Below are positions 1 through 12,678 of a stretch of DNA of 64,000 nucleotides, in pieces. The stretch covers positions 1 through 64,000 of the forward strand of contig NZ_JBHSRF010000022.1 of the NCBI RefSeq assembly GCF_042658925.1. The letters are read 5' to 3'. This DNA comes from Sphaerisporangium aureirubrum. Its GTDB lineage: Bacteria > Actinomycetota > Actinomycetes > Streptosporangiales > Streptosporangiaceae. Every line of letters starts with the position of its first letter. The stretch's first letter is position 1. The notes beneath the pieces are model-generated. The model made no database searches. It was not told the DNA's origin and saw only the letters and a list, made by a program, of their open reading frames with translations. A program made the position numbers and the translations under genes.

Positions 1-237
1 GCGGTGCACGCGCTCACGCGGGGGGACGTGGGGGCGGCGGTGGGGTTCAATCCGCTTCTGGTGGTGATGATCCCGTTGCTGCTGCTCTGGTGGGGGGACT
101 GGGTGGTCCGGGCGTGGCGGGGGCGGGGGATGCGGGTGCCTCGTCTCGGGGGGGTGTGGATATGGGGCTTCCTGGCACTTCTCATTGTCTACTGGGTTGT
201 GAGGAATCTGCCTTTCGCGGCTTTCCTGGCCCCCTAA
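1..237 (+). CDS. DUF2752 family membrane protein, 3' end only
   Basis: The reading frame is open from the first base and ends at TAA 235-237, so only the last 78 residues are seen. The sequence has the DUF2752 pattern as I know it: a short His-Ala-Leu stretch and 'GDVGAAVGFNPL', a hydrophobic helix (about residues 16-32 of the visible part), then a second helix ending in 'VRNLPF'. DUF2752 proteins are small integral membrane proteins of unknown function. In actinomycetes one commonly lies just upstream of trpC, which fits here. Family call is from motif memory; the N-terminal part with the Cys-Gly-Leu motif lies outside the window. Confidence 0.75.
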   Translation, partial: AVHALTRGDVGAAVGFNPLLVVMIPLLLLWWGDWVVRAWRGRGMRVPRLGGVWIWGFLALLIVYWVVRNLPFAAFLAP

Positions 238-425
238 CTTTTCCCGGTCGGCCACCCCTGTGGCGAGGTGACGGTGATTAGCCCGATACCATCGGCAGGG
301 CAAGGTCGGGTGAGGATCAGGCCCCCGAGTCGATCGAGCCGATCGCGCGGGTGAGGCGTCCAAGGCCCGCGGGCGTCGACCGGAGGGGACCCTGTTCGGG
401 TGAGCGAGCCAAGCGAGGAGATCAA

Positions 426-1256
426 GTGAGCGTGCTCGACGAGATCTTGGAAGGGGTGCGGGCCGACCTCGCCGAGCGCGAGCGGTCCGTGTCGCTGGCG
501 GAGCTCAAGGACCGCACACGGCTGGCCCCGGCGGCCAGGGACGCGTACGCCGCCCTCGGCGGCGACAAGGTGTCGGTCATCGCCGAGGTCAAGCGCTCCA
601 GCCCGTCCAAGGGCGCGCTGGCCGCCATCGCGGACCCCGCGGCGCTCGCCGCCGACTACGAGGCCGGCGGCGCGCACGTGATCAGCGTGCTGACCGAGGG
701 CCGCAGGTTCGGCGGCAGCCTCGCCGACCTCGCCGCGGTGCGCGCGGCCGTCGACATCCCCATCCTGCGCAAGGACTTCGTGGTCACCTCCTACCAGCTG
801 TGGGAGGCGCGGGCCTACGGCGCGGACCTGGTGCTGCTCATCGTGGCGGCGCTCGACCAGAACGCCCTGGTCTCCCTGATCGAGCGCGCCGAGTCGATCG
901 GCCTGACGCCGCTGGTCGAGGTGCACGACGAGGACGAGCTGTCCCGCGCCCTGGACGCCGGAGCCAAGATCATCGGAGTGAACGCCCGCGATCTGAAGAC
1001 CCTTCAGGTCGATCGCGAGATATTCTCCATGCTGGCGCCCAAGATCCCGGACGGCGTCATCAAGATCGCCGAGTCCGGCGTCCGCGGCCCGCATGACCTG
1101 CTGGCCTACGCCAGGGCCGGCGCCGACGCCGTGCTCGTCGGGGAGAGCCTGGTCACCGGCAAGGACCCCAGGGCCGCCGTGGTCGATCTGGTCACCGCGG
1201 GCGCCCACCCCGCGTCGCGGCTCGACAACGGACCCGGACCTGAGAGGCAGCAGTGA
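426..1256 (+). CDS. trpC: Indole-3-glycerol phosphate synthase
   Basis: Closes the indole ring of 1-(2-carboxyphenylamino)-1-deoxyribulose 5-phosphate in tryptophan synthesis, in the cytoplasm. The 276-residue product is a single (beta/alpha)8 barrel. Diagnostic pieces are 'IAEVKRSSPSKG' with the catalytic Lys near residue 56, 'ILRKDFVV' with the second catalytic Lys, 'GVNARDLKTLQVD' and the phosphate-binding 'AESGVRG'. GTG 426 is chosen because GAGGAG at 415-420 is 5 nt upstream; an in-frame ATG at 351 would add 25 residues unlike the family. The stop overlaps the trpB start in a GTGA, so translation is probably coupled. No Trp-rich leader peptide or attenuator is visible in 238-425. Confidence 0.96.
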   Translation: MSVLDEILEGVRADLAERERSVSLAELKDRTRLAPAARDAYAALGGDKVSVIAEVKRSSPSKGALAAIADPAALAADYEAGGAHVISVLTEGRRFGGSLADLAAVRAAVDIPILRKDFVVTSYQLWEARAYGADLVLLIVAALDQNALVSLIERAESIGLTPLVEVHDEDELSRALDAGAKIIGVNARDLKTLQVDREIFSMLAPKIPDGVIKIAESGVRGPHDLLAYARAGADAVLVGESLVTGKDPRAAVVDLVTAGAHPASRLDNGPGPERQQ

Positions 1257-2497
1257 CGATCGCAGAAGGCCCCCTGATCACCGCGGCCGACCTCGCCGGC
1301 GGCGGCCCGTTGGGCGACGACCCCGACATCCACGGCCGCTTCGGCGTCTTCGGCGGCCGTTTCGTGCCCGAGGCCCTGATCCCGGCCCTGGACGAGGTGG
1401 CGCGCACGTACGCCGAGGCCAAGGCCGACGTGGGCTTCCTGCGCGAGTTCGACCACCTGCTGCGCACGTACGCCGGCCGGCCGACCACCATCACCGAGGT
1501 CCGCAGGTTCGCCGAGACCGCGGGCGGCGCCCGCGTGCTGCTCAAGCGCGAGGACCTCACCCACACCGGCGCCCACAAGATCAACAACGTGCTGGGCCAG
1601 GCGCTGCTCACCAAGCGCCTCGGCAAGACCCGCGTGATCGCCGAGACCGGCGCCGGGCAGCACGGCGTGGCCACCGCCACCGCCTGCGCGCTGATGGGCC
1701 TCGAGTGCGTCGTCTACATGGGCGAGGTCGACTGCGAGCGCCAGGCGCTGAACGTCGCCCGCATGAAGCTCCTCGGCGCGACCGTCGTCCCGGTCGCCAA
1801 CGGCAGCCGCACCCTCAAGGACGCCATCAACGAGGCGTTCCGCGACTGGGTGACCAACGTCGACACCACCCACTACCTCTTCGGCACCGTGGCGGGCCCG
1901 CACCCCTTCCCCGAGATGGTCCGCGACTTCGCGCGCATCATCGGCGTCGAGGCGCGCCGCCAGGTCCTGGAGCTCACCGGGCGGCTGCCCGACGCCGTCT
2001 GCGCGGCCGTCGGCGGCGGCTCCAACGCCATCGGCGTCTTCCACGCCTTCATCGGCGACCCCGATGTCGCGCTGCACGGCTACGAGGCCGCCGGCCACGG
2101 CGTCGAGTCCGGCGAGCACGCCTGCACGCTCACCGAGGGCTCGATCGGCGTGCTGCACGGCTCGCGCACCTACGTCCTGCAGGACGACGAGGGCCAGACC
2201 ATCGAGTCCCACTCGATCTCCGCGGGCCTCGACTACCCCGGGGTCGGCCCCGAGCACGCCTGGCTCAAGGACTCCGGCCGCGCCACCTACCACGGCGTCA
2301 CCGACGCCGAGGCCATGGAGGCGTTCTCTCTGCTCGCCCGCACCGAGGGCATCATCCCGGCCATCGAGTCGGCGCACGCCCTGGCGGGCGCCGCCAAGCT
2401 CGGCCGGGAGCTCGGCCCCGAGGCGACCATCCTGGTCAACCTCTCCGGCCGCGGCGACAAGGACATGGGCACCGCGATGAAGTACTTCAACCTGTGA
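1253..2497 (+). CDS. trpB: Tryptophan synthase beta subunit
   Basis: PLP enzyme that condenses indole with serine, the last step of tryptophan synthesis, in an alpha2-beta2 complex with TrpA. The 414 residues are of normal family length. The PLP Lys sits in 'HTGAHKINNVLGQALL' (near residue 107), followed by 'AETGAGQHGVATAT'. The glycine-rich phosphate loop 'AVGGGSNAIG' and 'HSISAGLDYPGVGPEH' are intact. GTG 1253 overlaps the trpC stop by 4 nt. No extra domain or lost residue is seen. Confidence 0.97.
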   Translation: MTIAEGPLITAADLAGGGPLGDDPDIHGRFGVFGGRFVPEALIPALDEVARTYAEAKADVGFLREFDHLLRTYAGRPTTITEVRRFAETAGGARVLLKREDLTHTGAHKINNVLGQALLTKRLGKTRVIAETGAGQHGVATATACALMGLECVVYMGEVDCERQALNVARMKLLGATVVPVANGSRTLKDAINEAFRDWVTNVDTTHYLFGTVAGPHPFPEMVRDFARIIGVEARRQVLELTGRLPDAVCAAVGGGSNAIGVFHAFIGDPDVALHGYEAAGHGVESGEHACTLTEGSIGVLHGSRTYVLQDDEGQTIESHSISAGLDYPGVGPEHAWLKDSGRATYHGVTDAEAMEAFSLLARTEGIIPAIESAHALAGAAKLGRELGPEATILVNLSGRGDKDMGTAMKYFNL

Positions 2498-2530
2498 TTT
2501 CGGCCCACCTGGCAAACGGGACAACCTGAC

Positions 2531-3325
2531 ATGACGACTCTGCAGACGGTGTTCGAGAAGGCCAAGGCCGACCGGCGCGCCGCGCTCATCGGATACCTCC
2601 CGGCCGGCTTCCCCACCAAGGAGGGCGCCGTCGCCGCCGCGACAGCCATGGTGGAGGCCGGGTGTGACGTCATCGAGATCGGCCTGCCCTACTCCGATCC
2701 GCTGATGGACGGCCCCACCATCCAGGACGCGGTGCACCGCGCGCTGACCAACGGCACCCGCATCGCCGACGTGATGCGCACCGTCGAGGGCGTGGCGGCG
2801 TCCGGCGCCGCGGTGCTGGTCATGACGTACTGGAACCCCATCGACCGCTACGGCACCGAGCGTTTCGCGCGCGAGCTCGCCGAGGCGGGCGGGGCGGGTG
2901 TCATCACCCCCGACCTCACCCCCGAGGAGGCCGGGCCGTGGCGTGCGGCCGCCGCGGGCGCGGGCCTCGACACCGTCTTCCTGGTCGCCCCCAGTTCCAC
3001 CGACGAGCGCATCAGGGCCGTCGCCGAGTGCTGCACCGGCTTCGTGTACGCCGCCTCGCTGATGGGCGTCACCGGCGCACGCACCAGCGTCAGCTCCGCC
3101 GCCGAGGGCCTGGTGAAGCGCACCAAGGCCCACACCGACCTCCCGGTGTGCGTCGGTCTCGGCGTCGGCACCGGCGCCCAGGCCGCCGAGGTGGCCGCCT
3201 ACGCCGACGGCGTGATCGTCGGCTCGGCCTTCATCCGCCGCATCCTCGACGCCCCCAGCGAGTCCGAAGGCCTCGACGCGGTCCGCGAACTCGCGGACGA
3301 GCTGGCGACGGGCGTCCGCGCCTGA
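2531..3325 (+). CDS. trpA: Tryptophan synthase alpha subunit
   Basis: Cleaves indole-3-glycerol phosphate to indole, which is channelled to TrpB. The 264-residue TIM barrel shows 'LIGYLPAGFPTKE', the catalytic Glu in 'VIEIGLPYSDPLMDGP' with the catalytic Asp in the same strand-loop, and 'YAASLMGVTGAR'. It follows trpB after 33 nt. The region before ATG 2531 has only a weak purine stretch, so translation may depend on ribosomes leaving trpB. A terminator hairpin follows 5 nt after the stop, so trpCBA ends here. Confidence 0.96.
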   Translation: MTTLQTVFEKAKADRRAALIGYLPAGFPTKEGAVAAATAMVEAGCDVIEIGLPYSDPLMDGPTIQDAVHRALTNGTRIADVMRTVEGVAASGAAVLVMTYWNPIDRYGTERFARELAEAGGAGVITPDLTPEEAGPWRAAAAGAGLDTVFLVAPSSTDERIRAVAECCTGFVYAASLMGVTGARTSVSSAAEGLVKRTKAHTDLPVCVGLGVGTGAQAAEVAAYADGVIVGSAFIRRILDAPSESEGLDAVRELADELATGVRA

Positions 3326-3330
3326 CCCAG

Positions 3331-3356
3331 GGCCCCGCACCGTCCGGCGCGGGGCT
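3331..3356 (+). terminator. Terminator-like hairpin after trpA
   Basis: GCCCCGC at 3332-3338 pairs with GCGGGGC at 3349-3355. Two further pairs and a four-base loop lie inside. There is no U-run, which is usual for high-GC actinobacterial terminators. Confidence 0.6.
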
Positions 3357-3648
3357 CCGGGACGCACATTCGACGCGCGGCACGCCGAGGCGCACCTGGC
3401 GTACAGCCAGGGGCGATCCGCTCCGGCGGGATGGGCCCGATCACCCTCCGGGTGTTCCCGGACGTGGGTGGACACGATCGTTTACCCGGCGCTTATCGGG
3501 GTCGTGATGGGCTGGGCAGCCGGTAGCCTACGGCGAGAGCGCCGGGTGGCGGCTCGCTGACGCGGGCTCATGTGGACGGCCGGACGGCACCCCCTCGGCG
3601 CGGTGACGGCCGTCCCGTGCCGGGACCTGGCTGAACAAGGAGACATCG

Positions 3649-3675
3649 ATGACACCGATGGGGTCGTGCCGATGA
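3649..3675 (+). CDS. Possible 8-codon leader ORF coupled to the MauE-like gene
   Basis: ATG 3649 opens an eight-residue frame (MTPMGSCR) ending at TGA 3673-3675. A strong Shine-Dalgarno AAGGAG (3637-3642) lies 6 nt upstream. The stop overlaps ATG 3672 of the next gene as ATGA. The larger gene has no ribosome-binding site of its own, so ribosomes finishing the mini-ORF may restart there. Function is unknown; it could be chance, but site, spacing and overlap are all ideal. Confidence 0.35.
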   Translation: MTPMGSCR

Positions 3676-4235
3676 GATCACGCACCGTGCTGCAGGCGGT
3701 ACCCTGGGTGACGACCGTCGCCAGGCTCGTGGTGGCCGGGGTGCTCATCGTCGCGGGCTGGTTGAAGATCGGCACGCCGGCGCTGTCCGTCCAGGCCGTC
3801 AAGGCCTATGAGCTGCTGCCGGAATCGGTCGCCACCGCGGTGGGCTACGGCCTGCCGATCATCGAGATCGTCGTAGGGGTGTTGCTTGTCGTCGGGCTTC
3901 TCACGCGTGCGGCGGGTGCGGTCTCCGCGCTGCTCATGCTGGCCTTCGTGGTCGGCATCGCCTCCGCGTGGGCGCGCGGCCTGCGCATCGACTGCGGCTG
4001 TTTCGGCGGTGGCGGGCAGCTCGGCGCCGGACAGGATCCGAGCTACCTCTGGGAGCTCCTGCGCGACGCGGGGCTCTTCCTGCTGGGTGCCTGGATCCTC
4101 TGGTTCGGTCCGGGGCGCTTCTCGCTCGACTCGGCCCTCGGCCTGGTCGGTAGCCGTGAACCTCGCGTCGCGGGCGGCGGTGGCGGTGCCGAAGGTGACG
4201 ATGGCGACGGGCTGGGCGCGCCGAGCCCGGTGTGA
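3672..4235 (+). CDS. MauE/DoxX-type redox membrane protein
   Basis: A 187-residue integral membrane protein with four predicted helices (about 13-32, 55-77, 82-101 and 125-145). A Cys-X-Cys pair (C108, C110) in 'RIDCGCFGGGG' lies just after the third helix. This is the pattern of MauE/DoxX family proteins, which are thought to pass electrons for thiol-disulfide exchange across the membrane. The next gene encodes a DsbA-like thioredoxin 14 nt downstream, so the pair probably works together in extracytoplasmic disulfide formation. The start is set at ATG 3672 because it overlaps a short upstream ORF with a good ribosome-binding site. GTG 3666 or ATG 3570 are in frame but less likely. The C-terminal 30 residues are Gly-rich and probably disordered. 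Confidence 0.75.
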   Translation: MRSRTVLQAVPWVTTVARLVVAGVLIVAGWLKIGTPALSVQAVKAYELLPESVATAVGYGLPIIEIVVGVLLVVGLLTRAAGAVSALLMLAFVVGIASAWARGLRIDCGCFGGGGQLGAGQDPSYLWELLRDAGLFLLGAWILWFGPGRFSLDSALGLVGSREPRVAGGGGGAEGDDGDGLGAPSPV

Positions 4236-4249
4236 AGGGAGAACCCCTG

Positions 4250-5017
4250 ATGAGCAAGGCCGCGAGAGAGCTCTCCGCCCGCGAGCGGATCAAGACCCAG
4301 CGTGAGGCGGACCGCCGCCGGGACCGGCGCAGGCGGCTGATCACCGTCTCCGCCGCCGCGGCGGCGGTGCTCGCGGTGCTCGGCGGCGGCTGGTGGTACG
4401 TCCAGTCCGGCATGTCGGAGGCCCCCACGGCGAACCTCGCCCCGATCGCCGTCCAGGGCGACGGCACGGTCGTCATGGCGCGCGCGGGCGTGAGCAAGCC
4501 CGTCCTGGACATCTACGAGGACTTCCAGTGCCCGGCCTGCCAGGCCTTCGAGCGGGCCAGCGCCGCCACCGTCAAGAACATGGCCGCCGAGGGGCTGGTG
4601 AAGGTCGTGTACCACCCCATCACCATCTTCAGCGAGGAGCCCGCGAGCGGGAACACCATGCGCGCCTCCTCGGCCGCCCGGTGCGTCCCGGACGGCAGGC
4701 AGTGGATGGCCTTCCACGACCGGCTGTTCAAGGAGCAGCCGCCGGAGACCTCCAAGGGCTTCGCCATCGCCGATCTGATCGCGTGGGGCAAGGACTCCGG
4801 GGTGACCGCCCCGGGCTTCTCCGCGTGCGTGACGTCCGTGAAACACGCTCAGGCTCAGGCCGCGTTCACCAAGAAGGTCATCGACGCTCGCCTGGTCACC
4901 CAGGGCACTCCCACGCTGCGACTGGACGGCGCGGAGATGAACAACAAGGTCGCCTTCTCGCCGTCGGCGCTGCGCCAGGCGGTGCTTGATGCCGCGAAGC
5001 GGGCCGGGACGCGGTAA
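4250..5017 (+). CDS. Membrane-anchored DsbA-like thioredoxin
   Basis: Thiol-disulfide oxidoreductase of the DsbA/BdbD family, 255 residues. It starts with a charged cytoplasmic stretch (1-29), then one transmembrane helix (30-51), then a thioredoxin-like domain outside the membrane. The active site is 'EDFQCPACQAF' with C94 and C97. A second Cys pair (in 'AARCVPDG' and 'FSACVTS') is typical of actinobacterial members, as is the cis-Pro region 'VTQGTPTLRLDG'. ATG 4250 has a GAAGGGAG ribosome-binding stretch about 10 nt upstream. It lies between the MauE-like gene, its likely redox partner, and lgt, so this block serves exported proteins and lipoproteins. Confidence 0.88.
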   Translation: MSKAARELSARERIKTQREADRRRDRRRRLITVSAAAAAVLAVLGGGWWYVQSGMSEAPTANLAPIAVQGDGTVVMARAGVSKPVLDIYEDFQCPACQAFERASAATVKNMAAEGLVKVVYHPITIFSEEPASGNTMRASSAARCVPDGRQWMAFHDRLFKEQPPETSKGFAIADLIAWGKDSGVTAPGFSACVTSVKHAQAQAAFTKKVIDARLVTQGTPTLRLDGAEMNNKVAFSPSALRQAVLDAAKRAGTR

Positions 5018-5028
5018 CGTCACCTGAC
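5015..5028 (+). promoter_or_regulatory. -10 element for a leaderless lgt transcript
   Basis: TAACGT at 5015-5020 lies 8 nt before ATG 5029, and no Shine-Dalgarno is visible. The spacing would put the transcription start at or next to the start codon. No convincing -35 is seen. Confidence 0.35.
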
Positions 5029-6366
5029 ATGCCCCTGGCCTCCATTCCCAGCCCGTCCGAAGGGGTCTGGTACCTCGGACCGATCCCCCTGCGGGCGTAC
5101 GCTCTTTGCATCGTGCTCGGCGTCATCGCCGCCGTCTGGATCGGCGAGCGCCGCTGGCGCGCCCGCGGCGGCGAGCCGGGAACCATCACCGATCTCGCCG
5201 TCTGGGCCGTGCCGTTCGGCCTGGTCGGCGGGCGGCTCTACCACGTCATCACCGACTGGCAGCTGTACTTCGCGCCCGACGCCCCGAACCGGCCGATCGA
5301 CGCCCTGTACATCTGGAACGGCGGGCTCGGCATCTGGGGCGCCATCGCGCTCGGCGCCGTCGGCGTGTGGATCGCCTGCCGCCGCCGCGGCATCTCGCTG
5401 TCGGCGGTGGCCGACGCCGTCGCCCCAGGCATCGCGGTGGCCCAGGCCATCGGCCGCTGGGGGAACTACTTCAACCAGGAGTTGTTCGGCGGCCCGACCA
5501 CCCTGCCGTGGGGTCTGGAGATCGACCCCGGGCGCCCCGGCACCATCCCCGGCGTGTCCACCTACCACCCGGCGTTCCTGTACGAGTCCCTGTGGGACCT
5601 GGCGCTCGCCGCGGTGCTGGTGCTGGTCGCCCGCCGGTACGTCCTGCACCACGGCCGCCTGTTCGCGGTGTACGTGGCCGGGTACACCCTCGGCCGGTTC
5701 TGGATCGAGGGCCTGCGGGTCGACCCGGCGCACGAGATCCTCGGCCTGCGGCTGAACCAATGGACCTCGATCGTCATCTTCATCGGCGCCCTGGTGTACA
5801 TCTATCTCACCAGGGACAAGACCACCCCGGAGATCGTCGTCCCGCAGATCGGCGACGACGAGGCGCCCGACCAGGCCCACGGCGCCGACCAGGCCGACGC
5901 CGAGGAGATCGAGCAGGTGCTGCTCTCCAAGGCCGCGGAGGCCGAGCGGGCCCCGGAGGACACCGGGGACGGCCCCGGGGGGACCGGGAAGACAGGCGAG
6001 ACGGCGGGCCCCGGCGACGCGGAGGACGCGGGCGACAAGGGCGACGCGGACGGCAAGCCCGGCCCCGCGCCGATCCCCGTGCTCGACCAGGACCCGGCCG
6101 ACCCCGCGCACCCCGCCGACCAGGCGGACGTGGGGTCCGAGACCGGCCAGGGCCCGGTGGTGGGGCCGGTGCTCGGCGACGGCGAGTCCGCCGACCCGGC
6201 GCATCCGGCGGACCAGGCGGACGTGGGGTCCGAGACCGGCCAGGGGCCGGTGGTGGGGCCTGTGCTCGGTGACGGCGAGTCGGCCGACCCGGCGCATCCG
6301 GCGGACCAGGCGGACGCCGGCGAGGTGCCGGCCCGGGCGGCCGGCCCGGAGGCGAGCACTCGATGA
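5029..6366 (+). CDS. lgt: Prolipoprotein diacylglyceryl transferase with long repetitive C-terminal tail
   Basis: Transfers diacylglycerol from phosphatidylglycerol to the lipobox Cys of prolipoproteins in the cytoplasmic membrane. Residues 1 to about 264 are the normal seven-helix Lgt core. The signature is 'GRWGNYFNQELFGGPT'; 'NGGLGIWGA' and 'YHPAFLYESLWDL' are also conserved. The remaining 180 residues are a hydrophilic, strongly acidic Ala/Asp/Pro/Gly tail facing the cytoplasm, much longer than in most Lgt proteins. It ends in two complete copies and part of a third of a 31-residue repeat. The tail is probably disordered and its role is unknown. The stop overlaps a possible 12-codon ORF (ATGA 6363). 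Confidence 0.93.
   Translation: MPLASIPSPSEGVWYLGPIPLRAYALCIVLGVIAAVWIGERRWRARGGEPGTITDLAVWAVPFGLVGGRLYHVITDWQLYFAPDAPNRPIDALYIWNGGLGIWGAIALGAVGVWIACRRRGISLSAVADAVAPGIAVAQAIGRWGNYFNQELFGGPTTLPWGLEIDPGRPGTIPGVSTYHPAFLYESLWDLALAAVLVLVARRYVLHHGRLFAVYVAGYTLGRFWIEGLRVDPAHEILGLRLNQWTSIVIFIGALVYIYLTRDKTTPEIVVPQIGDDEAPDQAHGADQADAEEIEQVLLSKAAEAERAPEDTGDGPGGTGKTGETAGPGDAEDAGDKGDADGKPGPAPIPVLDQDPADPAHPADQADVGSETGQGPVVGPVLGDGESADPAHPADQADVGSETGQGPVVGPVLGDGESADPAHPADQADAGEVPARAAGPEASTR
6097..6318 (+). repeat. 93-bp in-frame tandem repeat in lgt tail
   Basis: Two nearly identical 93-bp units (6097-6189 and 6190-6282) and a 36-bp partial third (6283-6318). Each encodes 31 residues starting 'ADPAHPADQADVGSETGQGP'. 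Differences between copies are mostly third-position changes, so the duplication is recent but not brand new. Confidence 0.9.
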
Positions 6367-6401
6367 CGAGGGGCGGTATCAGGGGTACCGGCGTTCGGTG
6401 A
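6363..6401 (+). CDS. Possible 12-codon bridging ORF
   Basis: ATG 6363 overlaps the lgt stop (ATGA) and opens a 12-residue frame (MTRGGIRGTGVR). It ends at TGA 6399-6401, which overlaps the GTG start (6398) of the next gene as GTGA. The mini-ORF would carry ribosomes from lgt to the next gene without a gap. No ribosome-binding site of its own is needed. It may be chance. Confidence 0.3.
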   Translation: MTRGGIRGTGVR

Positions 6402-7204
6402 GCGCGCGCAGCAAGAGGCGCAAAGCCTCGTTCGACGTCCCCGCTCTGTCCGAGCGGGGACTGAACGAGCGGCAGCAGCGCATCCTGACGGCGGTGGTCG
6501 TGATCCTGGTGGTGCTGATCGGCGGGACCGCCCTGACCTTCGTGGTCAGCCGTCTCGGCGTGCGCGATCCCGTTCCCGAGCAGGGCTCCGCCGCCGACAT
6601 CGGCCTGCCCCACCCCGAGGAGTACCAGGCGTGGCCGTCGCCCGCGCTGTTCGGCCCGATAGCCGACCGCGCGGCCGACCGCACGCCGCTGCGCGCGGAG
6701 GAGGTCTTCGCCGTCAAGACCGTCAGGAGCGACAAGCTCACCCTGAAGCTGCTGAACCGCCGGCTGGACTCCTGCGCCCCCGCCATGTGGGGCGGCAGCG
6801 CCCTGGCCCGGCTGGCGGGCACCGGCTGCTCCCAGGCGGTCCGCGGGCTGTACCTCAGCGCCGACCGCAGGTACGTCGCGCAGTACACCCTGTTCAACAT
6901 GGCGAACGCCAAGGCCGCCGGCGACTTCGTGCAGCAGATGGCCACCCTCTACCGGGGGGGCGGCTGGGTGCGGGCGCTGGAGTCCGACGCCGCGGCGTTC
7001 GGCACCGACGGCTACGCCGAGGGCAGCGGGTACGCGATGGGGCACTACGCCGGGTTCGTCTGGGTGGCCAGGGCCGACGGCCGCGAGCCGACGGCGAAGG
7101 ACGACTTCGTCACGCTGACTCTTGCCGTCCGGGCCGGTGAGAAGGCGGTCTACCGCCGTGTGGTCGCGGTGACCGGACCGTCATCCTCCCCGGCGGCCGG
7201 GTAG
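6398..7204 (+). CDS. Membrane-anchored hypothetical protein, paralogue of the next gene
   Basis: A 268-residue protein not recognised as a named family. It has a basic cytoplasmic N-terminus, one helix at about 29-50, and a roughly 215-residue extracytoplasmic domain. The domain has two Cys ('DSCAPAMWGG' and 'TGCSQAVRG') about 19 residues apart, likely a disulfide. The same order of motifs occurs in the protein encoded immediately downstream ('ADCGSALWGSG', 'AGCARVVRAG', then 'GQYAVFDLPD' against 'AQYTLFNMAN'), so the two are tandem duplicates. GTG 6398 is preferred to the upstream in-frame ATG 6269, which would bury the gene in lgt. Being next to lgt and a DsbA-like gene fits an exported protein with a disulfide. 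Confidence 0.7.
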   Translation: MSARSKRRKASFDVPALSERGLNERQQRILTAVVVILVVLIGGTALTFVVSRLGVRDPVPEQGSAADIGLPHPEEYQAWPSPALFGPIADRAADRTPLRAEEVFAVKTVRSDKLTLKLLNRRLDSCAPAMWGGSALARLAGTGCSQAVRGLYLSADRRYVAQYTLFNMANAKAAGDFVQQMATLYRGGGWVRALESDAAAFGTDGYAEGSGYAMGHYAGFVWVARADGREPTAKDDFVTLTLAVRAGEKAVYRRVVAVTGPSSSPAAG

Positions 7205-7211
7205 GCGGCCG

Positions 7212-7874
7212 ATGTCCGCCCGCGTGTGGATCACCGTGACCGCCCTCGCGGTGCTGGCGGGGGGCGGTGCGGCGCTGTTCGCCGTCACCCGCCCCGAGAC
7301 CGGCCCGAGCCCGGCGGCGTTCCGCGGCGAGCCCACCTCGGCGCTGTACGCGCCGATCACCTCCCGGAGCTCCGATCCCCGGCCGCTGACGGTGGCCGAG
7401 GTGTTCGGCCCGCCGTCGGCGCGCCTCACCGCCGAGGGCGTGACCATGGAGCGCCGCGGCACCGAGGCGTCCGCCGACTGCGGGAGCGCGCTGTGGGGGA
7501 GCGGGGTCACCGCGGCCGCCGCGGGGTGCGCGCGGGTGGTGCGGGCGGGTTACGTCAGCGGCGACGGCCTGCTCTCCGGGCAGTACGCCGTGTTCGACCT
7601 GCCGGACGGCGCGGCGGCCGACCGCCTGGTCGCGGCGCTGAACCCCGCGCGCCGTGGCGGTTTCCTGCGCCCGGCCCCCGGGCAGTCCGCGTCGTTCGAC
7701 CCGGCCCGCAGCCGGGCTCAGGCCCGCGCCCTCGGCCACTTCGTGGTGGTGAACTGGGTCGGCGCGGCCGGCGCGGGAGCCGCGGACCTCGCGTTCCCGC
7801 AGGTGGCCTTGGACACACTGGGCGGATTCGCGCAGCGCCGGGTGCTGGACGCGGCCGGGGGAGAGAGCTCTTGA
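7212..7874 (+). CDS. Membrane-anchored hypothetical protein, paralogue of the preceding gene
   Basis: A 220-residue protein with a short N-terminal hydrophobic segment (about residues 4-25) and an extracytoplasmic domain resembling its upstream neighbour. Shared features are 'SALYAPITSRSSD', 'LTVAEVFG', the Cys pair in 'ADCGSALWGSG' and 'AGCARVVRAG', and a C-terminal beta-rich part. It lacks the long basic N-terminus of the neighbour, so it is anchored by a signal-like helix or secreted. It begins 7 nt after the previous stop and is probably co-transcribed. The family and function are not known to me. Confidence 0.68.
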   Translation: MSARVWITVTALAVLAGGGAALFAVTRPETGPSPAAFRGEPTSALYAPITSRSSDPRPLTVAEVFGPPSARLTAEGVTMERRGTEASADCGSALWGSGVTAAAAGCARVVRAGYVSGDGLLSGQYAVFDLPDGAAADRLVAALNPARRGGFLRPAPGQSASFDPARSRAQARALGHFVVVNWVGAAGAGAADLAFPQVALDTLGGFAQRRVLDAAGGESS

Positions 7875-8147
7875 CCTGGTACGGACCGGAATATGAAGGG
7901 TTAAGGACCTAATCCGGTGGAATAACGTTTACCTGTGGTTCGTTCCATGGTTCGGCCGGGGACGCATGATGAGGCCACCACAGAGCCCATCCACATGGTG
8001 AATGTTCGCGATTCCCCCCTGGCGGGCAGTATTCCGGCAGGGTGCGGTAGTCTCTACACACCTCATACAGCAGCAGGGCCAACGTCGTCCCTCTTGCCTG
8101 CACTCGCCAATACCGACGAAGCAGACGAAGACGACGGGAGGGATTCA

Positions 8148-12662
<4,515 letters not shown>

Positions 12663-12678
12663 CAAGGGAGGTACACCG

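Noticed and set aside
238..425. Trp attenuator or leader peptide before trpC
   Set aside because: No short frame with consecutive Trp codons and no competing hairpins are visible.
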